From Melioribacteraceae bacterium (GTDB taxonomy: Bacteria; Bacteroidota; Ignavibacteria; Ignavibacteriales; Melioribacteraceae), in contig JAIOZI010000001.1 in the NCBI GenBank assembly GCA_021740785.1, positions 62,001-126,000 of the forward strand: a DNA stretch of 64,000 bases, given 5' to 3'. The notes beneath the pieces were generated by a model. That model searched no databases, had not been told where the DNA came from, and saw only the letters and a program-made list of their open reading frames with translations. Made by a program: the position numbers and the translations under genes. Of this stretch, positions 9,499-18,192 are shown piece after piece (positions within the stretch are counted from its first letter, which is position 1; the number at the start of each line of letters is the position of its first letter).

Positions 9499-12400
9499 AT
9501 GAAAGAGAACTTTGCTGAGATAGAAAAGTCACTTATTGAGTTGAGAGACGGTAAGTTAACCGCTTTGGATAAGTTTACAAAATTAGTTTCGCAAGATCTG
9601 AATATACCTATAATACTTTATGAGCCTATCAACCTTATTAAATCAGTTAATAGGAATACTGATTTAATGATGCTTAGCTTCTATCTCTATCGACTAATTA
9701 TCAATTGCTCAGACTGCATATGGACTGATCGTGCACTTCGGGTCGAAATCTTTAAGCTATTGAACAATTCACTATCAGCAATATTTAACAAAGCTGGAGT
9801 TCATGAAAACGATAATCTCTTAACTCAACTTCAAAAGTTGGTTCAGTTCGACAGAAAGTTACTGGAATCATTCGGCTTCCCTGATGAGAACTTTCACGAT
9901 ATAAACAATATAAAAAGATATATGGGGCATGTTCTTCGAAATTTGAAAGAGTACAGCGCTGCTGCATTAATTCAATGTCACCCAAAACAGGAACTATTCA
10001 ATATAGATAGGATTCAAGATTTTTTCAACGATGTGATTTCTGTATTGTCAAGTAAGAGTTCAGAAGGATCTGATAGAATACAAGCTATTTCGGATGTTCA
10101 TTCGAAACTAAATGACTTACTGAAATCAATTGAGATGATGAATTCGCCATATTTAAAAAAACTATTTAGTAAGGAATTAAATAAAATTAAAGATTTAGTT
10201 GAGGGTGCTGAGGAGTATAAGAAGGTAAGTAAAAAGGCCTTGCTTGAGCTAAATTATGCCAAAAATAGAAAATTTCCACTGCACTTAATCAAAAAAAACT
10301 TTTATATAAAATTTATAATTGAAAATAAGGGTGAAGGTATAGCTATTAATTGTAGATTGAAACTAGAAACTAAAAGCAAAGAAATTAAGATCCTCTCGGA
10401 AAGTATCCCTTTTGGTAAAGTCCTTCCTGGAAGTCGTATTGAATACAACATCGAAATAATAGTTCGGAGAAAAGTTAAGAAAGATCCAGAATTAAATGTA
10501 ATACTTATGTGGGAAAATTATCAAGGTAAGTTATTTAATGATATTAGGAGTATCAGACTTGAAGCACAAAGAGAAGATATAAATTGGGAGAAGATAAAAT
10601 TTCAAAAGCCTTATAGTCTTTCTTTTGTAGAGGAAGAGCATGAACTCATCGGGAGAGCAGAAATTTTAGACAACCTAATGAGAAAGTTTGGTGATCTACC
10701 ACTGGAATCATGTATAATTACCGGTCAAAAGAGAGTTGGGAAAACCTCTTTAGCAAAAATTTTAGAAAAGAGAATTAAAAATTATGATGATAATACCATA
10801 ACATGTTATAGTATGGTTGGAGAGCATAGAAAAACCTCTGCTGCTGAGTTTATTGATTCGCTTACTAATAAAATAGTCGAACAAATTATTAATCACAATT
10901 TGGTCTCAGATACTAAAACTGAATTACCTAAATTAGATGCAACTCTTATTCCATTAATAAATTTTATAAAGAGGTTAGTTGAAGAAAATTCACAAATTAA
11001 GTTTGTGATTTTTATAGATGAGTTTGATGAAATTCCTAGTGACTTATATGAGTATAATCAAACCAGCGATTCATTCTTTCATAATTTAAGAAGTATAGCA
11101 GACAATAAAAATGTAGCATTTGTTTTAATTGGTGGTGAAAATATGATTCAGTTGCATCAAACTACTGATAGAATTAATCAATTTACAACATTTCAGGTTA
11201 CGTATTTTGATAAAGAAAACTATTGGAAGGACTTTTGTTCTTTAGTAACAAAACCTATTAAAGATTTTAATCTGGAATTTTCACCAAATGCAATTGATCT
11301 AGTATATCAATACTCAGAAGGAAATCCTTTTTATACAAAATTTATCTGCAGGGAGATATTCAACTATATATGTACGCAGAAAATATCATATATTCATTCT
11401 GATGAAGCAATTGATGGAATAAATAAAACTCTTTCTGTTTTAGACTTGCAGAATATTAATCACATTTGGAAAGATGGATTAATAGCAAAATCTAATGAAG
11501 CAGGTAAAAGAGATACTATTGAAACACAAAGGAGAAGATTCTTAATTGATTTCGCCTTTGTAAAACGGAAATATAATCTAGTAAACAAAGCACTTTTAAC
11601 CGAAGCACCGAACTTTACACAGTACAATGCAGATCGCCTCATTCAAGAGTTTTGCAGACGCGGTTTTGTCAATCAACAACAAAATGGCAATCTTAGTATA
11701 AAACCACATTTCATTGAAAAATTTCTAGTAAATCAAGGTTATAATAAAATATCAGCTGAATTTTTAAACGATGAAGAGGTATTAGCATTTCAGAGGGTCA
11801 AAGAAAATCTTTACGTGAATGATGATGAAATTTATACGTTAGTTAATAAGTGGGGTCCTTATAGAGCTAAAAAAATAAGTCTGCAAAAGGTTCGGTCCTG
11901 GTTGAGTCTGTTTGAAGACAATGAAGAACGTCGACTTGCATTTAAATTAATAAGTAAAATTAATTTTTATGATGAACAAAAAATGAGGCAGAAACTCAAA
12001 GACATTCATGATATGATTAAACGGGACTCATTAACTCGAGTTGAAAAAGGTAGGATTAAATCATTACTAATATCTACTTTCGGAAAAATTAACAAGAGTG
12101 GGTCAAGTCTAACAAGAATGTACCAATCAGAAAATCAGATTTATTCTGACAATATTCAGAGTGCAAACAAGCTTATGGATCAAATTAAAAGAAATTCCAA
12201 GATAAAAACCCTTTGTTTTATTGATGATATCATTGGATCAGGACAAACTATTATTGAGGGTATTGATGAAATTTTCACTACCGAGTTTTGCCAAATTGTA
12301 AAGAGTAGTGATATTAAAATATACATTGCTTCTATCTGTGCTTTTGAGAGAGGAATGAAAAGTATTGAAGAATATATTGAACATAAAGAATTACTTAATG

Positions 12401-12681
12401 ATTTAAAATCAAAGATCAATGTCATTACACAAGATTATATACTTGAATCGGATAAAGCATTTAGTGAAGAAAATGAAATTTTTGAGAATGTAAGTGAAAT
12501 GAGGAGAGCGGAATCAATTATGAAAAAGTATGGTGAAAAATTAATAAAAAATGCTCCTCTCGGCAGGAACGATAACCAATTATTGATTGTGTTTGCTGAT
12601 AATTGTCCCAATAACACATTGCCAATCATACATAAAAAAACTAAAAATTGGATGCCACTATTTGAAAGAATTCAAAGTTAG
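9499..12681 (+). CDS. STAND/AAA-type NTPase fused to a phosphoribosyltransferase-like domain; candidate defence effector
   Basis: A 1060-residue multidomain protein. Residues 1-240 are helical and unrecognised. Residues about 270-355 look like a beta-sandwich. The P-loop NTPase spans about 385-620, with GQKRVGKTS (409-417) as Walker A and FVIFIDEFDEI (from 502; D507, E508) as Walker B, in the style of archaeal-type STAND ATPases. A winged-helix-like segment follows to about 735. The C-terminal part carries CFIDDIIGSGQT (906-917), the acidic pair plus small/Thr loop that binds phosphoribosyl pyrophosphate in phosphoribosyltransferases. This is the architecture of an NTPase sensor coupled to an enzymatic effector. 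The position between restriction genes supports an immune role. The substrate and trigger are unknown. Confidence 0.6.
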   Translation: MKENFAEIEKSLIELRDGKLTALDKFTKLVSQDLNIPIILYEPINLIKSVNRNTDLMMLSFYLYRLIINCSDCIWTDRALRVEIFKLLNNSLSAIFNKAGVHENDNLLTQLQKLVQFDRKLLESFGFPDENFHDINNIKRYMGHVLRNLKEYSAAALIQCHPKQELFNIDRIQDFFNDVISVLSSKSSEGSDRIQAISDVHSKLNDLLKSIEMMNSPYLKKLFSKELNKIKDLVEGAEEYKKVSKKALLELNYAKNRKFPLHLIKKNFYIKFIIENKGEGIAINCRLKLETKSKEIKILSESIPFGKVLPGSRIEYNIEIIVRRKVKKDPELNVILMWENYQGKLFNDIRSIRLEAQREDINWEKIKFQKPYSLSFVEEEHELIGRAEILDNLMRKFGDLPLESCIITGQKRVGKTSLAKILEKRIKNYDDNTITCYSMVGEHRKTSAAEFIDSLTNKIVEQIINHNLVSDTKTELPKLDATLIPLINFIKRLVEENSQIKFVIFIDEFDEIPSDLYEYNQTSDSFFHNLRSIADNKNVAFVLIGGENMIQLHQTTDRINQFTTFQVTYFDKENYWKDFCSLVTKPIKDFNLEFSPNAIDLVYQYSEGNPFYTKFICREIFNYICTQKISYIHSDEAIDGINKTLSVLDLQNINHIWKDGLIAKSNEAGKRDTIETQRRRFLIDFAFVKRKYNLVNKALLTEAPNFTQYNADRLIQEFCRRGFVNQQQNGNLSIKPHFIEKFLVNQGYNKISAEFLNDEEVLAFQRVKENLYVNDDEIYTLVNKWGPYRAKKISLQKVRSWLSLFEDNEERRLAFKLISKINFYDEQKMRQKLKDIHDMIKRDSLTRVEKGRIKSLLISTFGKINKSGSSLTRMYQSENQIYSDNIQSANKLMDQIKRNSKIKTLCFIDDIIGSGQTIIEGIDEIFTTEFCQIVKSSDIKIYIASICAFERGMKSIEEYIEHKELLNDLKSKINVITQDYILESDKAFSEENEIFENVSEMRRAESIMKKYGEKLIKNAPLGRNDNQLLIVFADNCPNNTLPIIHKKTKNWMPLFERIQS

Positions 12682-12698
12682 ATGATGGAGATAAGATT

Positions 12699-13679
12699 AT
12701 GAAACAAACATGGATGATAAGAGCAGAAGGCGGTCAATTAATTGATATGTTCCTTTCAAAAAATATTACTGCAATTGGGTGGTATCCTTTAGGCGATCTG
12801 AGTAAGTATGATAAAGATTCATTGTTATCAAAAATAGAAGAGAAATGGCCGCAGAATAAACCTGGTAGAAATAGAAATATCTTAAGTGTTTTATTCCGCT
12901 TTGCAAATGAAGTAAAAAAGGGTGATACCGTAATCACTTACGATCCTTCAAGAAGAGTTTATCACTTAGGTGAAATTGTATCTGAATATCAGTATGACTC
13001 AACAAATGACGAATGGCCGAATATTAGAAAAGTAAAATGGGAAAAAGAAATTAGTAGAGACCGTCTAAGTACTAACACTAAAAATACATTAGGCTCTACT
13101 CTTACTTTATTTAAAGTCCCGGATGAAGTTGTTGATGAACTGCATGGGAAACAGATTGAACATGGTGAGCCAATAAAACATAATGAAAATGATATAGAAG
13201 AAGATTTCATTTTTGAAGACTATCAAGCAAAGTCTATAGAATTTATTAAAGATAAAATTTCGAATCTAGATTGGGAAGAATTGCAGAGGCTTGTCGCCGG
13301 ACTTTTAAGAGCAATGGGCTACAAAACAAAAATATCACCCAGAGGTTCTGACTTGGGTAAAGATATAGTCGCTTCGCCGGATGGTTTTGGTTTAGAGCAG
13401 CCGAGAATAGTTGTAGAAGTAAAGCATAGACAAGGAAGCGCGATGGGTTCTCAAGAGATTAGAAGTTTTCTCGGCGGAAGACATAAAGATGATAAAGGTT
13501 TATATGTCAGCACCGGTGGTTTTACCAAAGATGCAAAATACGAAGCAGACCGGGCTTCAATTCCACTTACACTGATGGATATTGATAGCTTAGTGTTTGA
13601 GATACTGAACAACTATGAACAAATGGATGTGGAAACAAAGATGCTCTTACCATTAAAGAAGGTTTATTGGCCAAAGTAG
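12699..13679 (+). CDS. Mrr-type restriction endonuclease with an N-terminal reader-like domain
   Basis: A 326-residue protein. The C-terminal half (about 180-300) is an Mrr-like PD-(D/E)xK nuclease: LDWEELQRLVAGLLRAMGY leads into D222 of GKDIVA and E240-V-K242, the metal-binding catalytic set. Mrr-family enzymes cut DNA with foreign methylation (type IV restriction). The N-terminal 100 residues (RAEGGQLIDMFL, AIGWYPLGDLS, KGDTVITYDPSRRVYHLGEI) resemble the PUA/EVE-like domains that read modified bases, which is consistent with modification-dependent cutting. It is 17 bp downstream of the NTPase and may share its mRNA. The nuclease family is firm; the reader role is inferred. Confidence 0.8.
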   Translation: MKQTWMIRAEGGQLIDMFLSKNITAIGWYPLGDLSKYDKDSLLSKIEEKWPQNKPGRNRNILSVLFRFANEVKKGDTVITYDPSRRVYHLGEIVSEYQYDSTNDEWPNIRKVKWEKEISRDRLSTNTKNTLGSTLTLFKVPDEVVDELHGKQIEHGEPIKHNENDIEEDFIFEDYQAKSIEFIKDKISNLDWEELQRLVAGLLRAMGYKTKISPRGSDLGKDIVASPDGFGLEQPRIVVEVKHRQGSAMGSQEIRSFLGGRHKDDKGLYVSTGGFTKDAKYEADRASIPLTLMDIDSLVFEILNNYEQMDVETKMLLPLKKVYWPK

Positions 13680-13731
13680 ATTTTATTTTTATTCGATAAG
13701 ATTATCATCAAGGAAATTTCAAGGTTCTTCA

Positions 13732-14157
13732 ATGAATAATAATTCCATTAGAGTTTATGCTGTCATGGATGACAATAGTATAAAGAAACTCGCAAATAAT
13801 AGATTTTATAATTTACACCGTAATGATAAGCATGCAGCATTCCCGGAATTTCGTAATAGCAAAGTGAAAATTGCTGAGTTTATAGTAGAAATTGAAAACC
13901 GGAAACCGATTAGAATAATTAATGAGTTCTATAATTATTATTCGTTTGATGACGAAGGTAGAATTAATGAAGACAAGTTCCGGGTTCAGTTAGAGTTAAT
14001 CATGAATTCAATCTTCAAGGAAGATGAAATATCAATAAGAGGAAATGTTATTGATGCTACAGCTATTTTTCTAAAAAAACGAATCGAGACACAATATAAA
14101 TGGCATCCTGATGAGGATATGAAGAACAGATTACTTGAAAAAATATTTGGACAATAA
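13732..14157 (+). CDS. Hypothetical protein, island gene
   Basis: A 141-residue charged soluble protein that I do not recognise. It has no signal peptide or membrane helix. The sequence is mixed alpha/beta, with aromatic-rich stretches such as NEFYNYYSFDDEGR in the middle and a basic-acidic helix at the C terminus. It lies between the Mrr gene (52 bp upstream) and the HipA-like gene (64 bp downstream), in the same orientation. It has no helix-turn-helix pattern that would make it a HipB-type antitoxin. Confidence 0.6.
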   Translation: MNNNSIRVYAVMDDNSIKKLANNRFYNLHRNDKHAAFPEFRNSKVKIAEFIVEIENRKPIRIINEFYNYYSFDDEGRINEDKFRVQLELIMNSIFKEDEISIRGNVIDATAIFLKKRIETQYKWHPDEDMKNRLLEKIFGQ

Positions 14158-14221
14158 GATTAAATGAAGTGTTGCCCCGGTTAAATGGATAACGGATTAA
14201 ATAATTTTTTTGAACTATGGA

Positions 14222-15040
14222 ATGATAATCACAAAAACTTTTCATACCGAACGATTTATTGAAGAATTACAAACTCGCGGAAGTTTTCCTTCAAAAATTG
14301 AGTGTAACGACGGTAATATTTATGTCGTAAAACATTCCCAAATTGGTAATAACTATAAACAACTGATTAATGAATATATAGCTGCCCATTTAGCTAAATT
14401 AATCGGTTTGAGAATACCTGACTTTGCGCTGATAAGAATTAATCCCGAGATCTTTTCGGATAAAGCTAAGTTTGAAAGAGGTAAGCCAAAGGGCTTAGGT
14501 TTTGGATCCAAATTTTTAGAAGGAACGATAAAAGAATTTTTAAGTAATACTGAGTACAGAGAACTAAAAAAAATTACAAATAAACCGCTGGAAAGAGATT
14601 TTACTGCAATATGTATTTTTGATTTATGGCTAAGAAATTCAGATAGGAGTATAAATAATTGTAATTTACTAATCCAAGAGACAACAAAAAGCATTAATTT
14701 AGTAGCTATTGATCATGTAAGTATATTTGCTGAATTAAACTATCTGAAACTTGATAACGAGAAAAATGAACTTCCCCCCATCGGGGATACGTTAATTTAC
14801 CATGATTTTTTCTCCGAAATGTACTATGATAATGGTATCTTCTTCAATAAAATCAAAGAAGAATTACTTCAATCTGTTTATGAACTGCCGGAAGATTCTA
14901 TATCGGAAATAGTTGAATCTGTACCGGAGGAGTGGCATCTTTCAAGTGAGCAAAAAGAAAAGATTACAGATTTTATAATTTATCGGAAAAAAGTAATAGG
15001 GTCACAAATAAATAGCGTTTTAAAGGACGCGGGATTTTAA
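14222..15040 (+). CDS. HipA-like kinase
   Basis: A 272-residue protein of the stand-alone HipA-like kinase family. The N-lobe has IYVVKHSQIGNNYKQLINEY, with the expected ATP-binding lysine. The catalytic segment is FDLWLRNSDRSINNCNLLI, with the aspartate followed by the metal-binding asparagine. VAIDHVSIF takes the place of the DFG motif. HipA kinases phosphorylate protein targets such as aminoacyl-tRNA synthetases; the target here is unknown. I prefer the ATG at 14222 over the TTG at 14210, as neither has a strong ribosome site. The DUF3037 gene follows after 1 bp, a pairing I recall as recurrent. Confidence 0.75.
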   Translation: MIITKTFHTERFIEELQTRGSFPSKIECNDGNIYVVKHSQIGNNYKQLINEYIAAHLAKLIGLRIPDFALIRINPEIFSDKAKFERGKPKGLGFGSKFLEGTIKEFLSNTEYRELKKITNKPLERDFTAICIFDLWLRNSDRSINNCNLLIQETTKSINLVAIDHVSIFAELNYLKLDNEKNELPPIGDTLIYHDFFSEMYYDNGIFFNKIKEELLQSVYELPEDSISEIVESVPEEWHLSSEQKEKITDFIIYRKKVIGSQINSVLKDAGF

Positions 15041-15041
15041 T

Positions 15042-15929
15042 ATGAAGTCATATGTATCAATTATCAAATACTATCCGGACACTTCTAGGGAAGAAGGATT
15101 TGGTGTAGGTATAGTTGTAGTTGATTCATTTGGTAAGGAATCGAGAGTTCGATTTTCAAATGAGCGAATTAAGCGAATTAATTCCGCATTTGGGTTAAAG
15201 AAATCGAAGTTATTAGGTCTATCAATTGATGAATACAGTCGAGAAAAGTTTGATAAAAGACAATTAGAATACTTAGCTGATTATACAAATGGAAGCCTGC
15301 GATTTTCAAAACCGGATCAATTCGTAACTGATGATCTTAACCGAAAATTCGAAGAGCTTTATTCGAAGTACATTTCAGATTATTCGGAGTTAGATGAATC
15401 AAAGTACAAGGCAAATCAAAGATCGAAACATAATAGGGTCGGGCAGAAATTAAGGAATCATTTCCTAAAAAATCCGGTTCTCAATCAGCGGCTGGATATC
15501 GGTTATGACTTCAAAGAGGACAAATTAAATAAGTTATTAATTGGCAGCTCTTTTATTGATTTTATTGGCGGCAATGGCACTGTATTTTGCGGCGATGTAT
15601 TAAACCTGGATGTAGAAGAGTATACACTTCAAAGGAACTTTTATAAAATCTTAACACTATTTGAAGCTCTTGAAAAAGAATACACCCCAATAAATAAATT
15701 TGACCCACGTGACTGTAAAATATTATTACTCAAAGAGCACGTTGATAGAAAAGAAAATGCAGATTACATGGAACGGATTTTTAATTGGCACAAGAAAGCT
15801 GATTATGGGATTTTGATTAAGAATGAAATTGAAGATTTTGAAAAAGAAATAGCAGAATTAGTGGATAAGAAAGGAATTATTAAGTTTCAAGATTGGCGCA
15901 AAACGCTTGACGAAGATTTAATTGGCTAG
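15042..15929 (+). CDS. DUF3037-like partner of the HipA-like kinase
   Basis: A 295-residue soluble protein. The N terminus (YVSIIKYYPDTSREEGFGVGIVVVD written in parts: YVSIIKYYPD, then GFGVGIVVVD) resembles DUF3037 proteins, which are usually encoded next to HipA-like kinases. The protein is about twice the usual DUF3037 length; the C-terminal half (from about residue 140) is unrecognised and ends in a charged helical region. It starts 1 bp after the kinase stop, so translation is probably coupled. It could be the kinase's substrate, inhibitor or specificity partner. It is the last gene before the right-hand direct repeat. Confidence 0.6.
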   Translation: MKSYVSIIKYYPDTSREEGFGVGIVVVDSFGKESRVRFSNERIKRINSAFGLKKSKLLGLSIDEYSREKFDKRQLEYLADYTNGSLRFSKPDQFVTDDLNRKFEELYSKYISDYSELDESKYKANQRSKHNRVGQKLRNHFLKNPVLNQRLDIGYDFKEDKLNKLLIGSSFIDFIGGNGTVFCGDVLNLDVEEYTLQRNFYKILTLFEALEKEYTPINKFDPRDCKILLLKEHVDRKENADYMERIFNWHKKADYGILIKNEIEDFEKEIAELVDKKGIIKFQDWRKTLDEDLIG

Positions 15930-15953
15930 GTGACAGAAAGGGCGAAGCCGGAA

Positions 15954-16137
15954 TGAGTTACGGGTGCATGCATTTCAGTTTTATGCAGCAATTATGATCA
16001 ATAAAGTACTGATTATTATTGATAATTTTCTGATTGCCGCTTCTCAAAACTGATTGGATTTTCAATAAATTTATGAACAAAATTGGATACCAAAAATAGT
16101 ACATATAGCAAAATTAAACAAGCATATTAATTTGACT
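15954..16137. repeat. Right copy of the 184-bp direct repeat bounding the island
   Basis: A near-identical copy of 1478-1661 in the same orientation. It begins inside the tRNA-Arg 5' end but lacks the rest of the tRNA, so this is the attR-like side. Just to its left, 15943-15957 (CGAAGCCGGAATGAG) matches the end of the tandem repeat at 1248-1262. The boundary is thus a chimera: its left flank matches one tRNA scar and its right side matches the intact tRNA locus. The crossover must lie in the shared TACGGGTGCATG. Confidence 0.9.
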
Positions 16138-16343
16138 AATATTCTTCCCTTATTTCCTTGAATATCCACAAAAAAAATGTGAAATTAGACATTGTTTATT
16201 ATTAACTGTTGCTAAATGAAAAAGAAGAATAGTTTAAAAATAATACTGGCTTTAAGATTTAACCCGCTTCTCTTGAGACCGTGTCCGGATCACTAACCCT
16301 CAACTAAAAGTTTTTATAAATTATTTAAGAAAAGGAGTCGATT
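16138..16343 (+). other. Intergenic region upstream of glmS
   Basis: Together with the repeat this is a gene-free stretch of about 410 bp. I see AT-rich DNA with AAAAGGAG as the glmS ribosome-binding site at about 16331-16338. No ribozyme core, riboswitch or credible small ORF is apparent. A promoter for glmS must lie here, but I cannot single one out. Confidence 0.5.
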
Positions 16344-18176
16344 ATGTGCGGTATAGTCGGTTATATCGGTAACAAAAATTGTGTCCCGATGTTAATAGAA
16401 GGTTTAAAGCAATTAGAATATCGTGGTTATGATTCAGCAGGTGTTGGTATACTTACTGACGATAAATGTGAAGTTGTAAAAGCTAAAGGTAAGGTTTCAA
16501 TATTAGATGAAAAAGTGAACAATTTAAAACTCAGTTCTACTATTGGAATTGGACATACAAGGTGGGCGACTCACGGTATTCCGAATGAGATAAATGCTCA
16601 TCCTCATTTAAATATGGATAAAACTTTATTCATTATTCACAACGGTATTATTGAAAATTATGCCATTCTTAAAAAGCAGTTAATTGAAAAGGGTTATAGG
16701 TTTGTAAGTGATACCGACACCGAGGTAATTTCAAATCTTATAGATCGATATCTGAAACAGGGCAACCAATTATTCCAGGCAGTAAGATATGCGCTGAATA
16801 AGGTTGAAGGTACCTACGGAATTGCAGTGATTTATCAAAATGAACCTGACAAAATTATCGTTGCAAAGAAAGGCTCCCCTCTGGTAATAGGTGTTGGTGA
16901 AAATGAGAATTTCATTGCTTCCGATGTTAATGCATTAATTGCATATACAAAACGTGTTGTTTATATGGAGGATGATGAGATTGCAGTTGTAACCAAAGAG
17001 GGTTTCAACGTGAAATCAATTCACGATGAACAAATTGACAAAGCGGTAATTGATGTGGATATGGATATTGATGAGATCACTAAAGGCGGTTATGCACATT
17101 TCATGTTAAAAGAAATTATGGAGCAGCCGGAATCATTGAGAAACTCGATGAGAGGCAGGACACTGGTTGAAGAAGGTTTCGCAAAATTGGGCGGCTTAAT
17201 TGGGTTCGAAGAAAGATTAAGTCAATCAAAGCGAATTATAATCTCTGCGTGCGGAACTTCGTGGCATGCCGGTATGGTAGGTGAATACATGCTCGAACAA
17301 TATACCGGTATTCCTGTTGAAGTGGAGTATGCATCTGAGTTCCGTTATCGAAATCCAATTATTCATCACGATGATTCAATAATATTTATTTCCCAAAGCG
17401 GAGAAACCGCCGATACGCTAGCGGCAATGAAGGAATCGAAAAGAAGAGGTCCTTTAGCTTTAGGTGTTTGTAATGTTGTGGGCAGCTCAATTGCTCGTGA
17501 AAGTGATGCGGGTGTTTATATTCATGCTGGTCCTGAGATTGGTGTAGCCTCAACAAAAGCATTTACATCGCAATTAGTTGTTCTTTCGCTTATCACATTA
17601 CTAATAGCGAGAAAGAAAACTTTGAGTCAGGTAGATGGATCAAACATTATACGCGAACTGAACTCCATTCCTGAAAAAGTCGATAAAATACTTCAACTGA
17701 ATGATGAAATCGAAGCGATAGCTGAGAAATTTGTTGATGCAACTAACTTTTTATACTTGGGTCGAGGTTACAACTTCCCGGTAGCATTAGAAGGCGCTCT
17801 CAAACTAAAAGAAATTTCATACATTCATGCCGAAGGATATCCGGCAGCTGAAATGAAACATGGGCCGATTGCATTAATCGACGAAAATATGCCGGTTGTT
17901 TTTATTGCCCCGAAAGACTCTGTATATGATAAAGTAATTAGCAACATAGAAGAAGTTAAAGCAAGAGGCGGCAGGATAATCGCCGTTGCAACAGAAAATG
18001 ATAATAACATTGATAGCATGGTTGACTATACAATTAAAATTCCTAATACAATACGAATGCTGATGCCGATATTAACGGTTATACCACTTCAGTTACTTGC
18101 ATATCATATTGCAGTTAAAAAGGGATTGGATGTAGATCAACCAAGAAATTTAGCCAAAAGTGTAACTGTTGAATAA
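16344..18176 (+). CDS. glmS: Glutamine--fructose-6-phosphate aminotransferase
   Basis: GlmS converts fructose-6-phosphate and glutamine to glucosamine-6-phosphate, the first step to UDP-GlcNAc for peptidoglycan and lipid A. The 610-residue length is typical. The N-terminal nucleophile Cys2 follows the initiator Met in MCGIVGYIG, and the glutaminase domain covers about 1-220. Two SIS sugar-isomerase domains follow, with SACGTSWHAG and SQSGETADT in the first and LGRGYNFPVALEGALKLKE in parts in the second. The C terminus NLAKSVTVE is the conserved end. It is followed after 16 bp by the next gene and probably begins a four-gene operon. Confidence 0.97.
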   Translation: MCGIVGYIGNKNCVPMLIEGLKQLEYRGYDSAGVGILTDDKCEVVKAKGKVSILDEKVNNLKLSSTIGIGHTRWATHGIPNEINAHPHLNMDKTLFIIHNGIIENYAILKKQLIEKGYRFVSDTDTEVISNLIDRYLKQGNQLFQAVRYALNKVEGTYGIAVIYQNEPDKIIVAKKGSPLVIGVGENENFIASDVNALIAYTKRVVYMEDDEIAVVTKEGFNVKSIHDEQIDKAVIDVDMDIDEITKGGYAHFMLKEIMEQPESLRNSMRGRTLVEEGFAKLGGLIGFEERLSQSKRIIISACGTSWHAGMVGEYMLEQYTGIPVEVEYASEFRYRNPIIHHDDSIIFISQSGETADTLAAMKESKRRGPLALGVCNVVGSSIARESDAGVYIHAGPEIGVASTKAFTSQLVVLSLITLLIARKKTLSQVDGSNIIRELNSIPEKVDKILQLNDEIEAIAEKFVDATNFLYLGRGYNFPVALEGALKLKEISYIHAEGYPAAEMKHGPIALIDENMPVVFIAPKDSVYDKVISNIEEVKARGGRIIAVATENDNNIDSMVDYTIKIPNTIRMLMPILTVIPLQLLAYHIAVKKGLDVDQPRNLAKSVTVE

Positions 18177-18192
18177 CAAGGAGATTTAAAAG

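Noticed and set aside
13732-14157. HipB-like antitoxin for the HipA-like kinase
   Set aside because: The protein has no helix-turn-helix pattern and is too charged and mixed in structure.
1662-15953. Integrase or transposase that mobilised the island
   Set aside because: Every sizeable frame in the island was examined and none has tyrosine or serine recombinase or DDE transposase features; mobility must come from elsewhere or be lost.
16138-16343. glmS ribozyme or other riboswitch upstream of glmS
   Set aside because: No conserved ribozyme core could be seen, and glmS ribozymes are mainly found in Gram-positive lineages.
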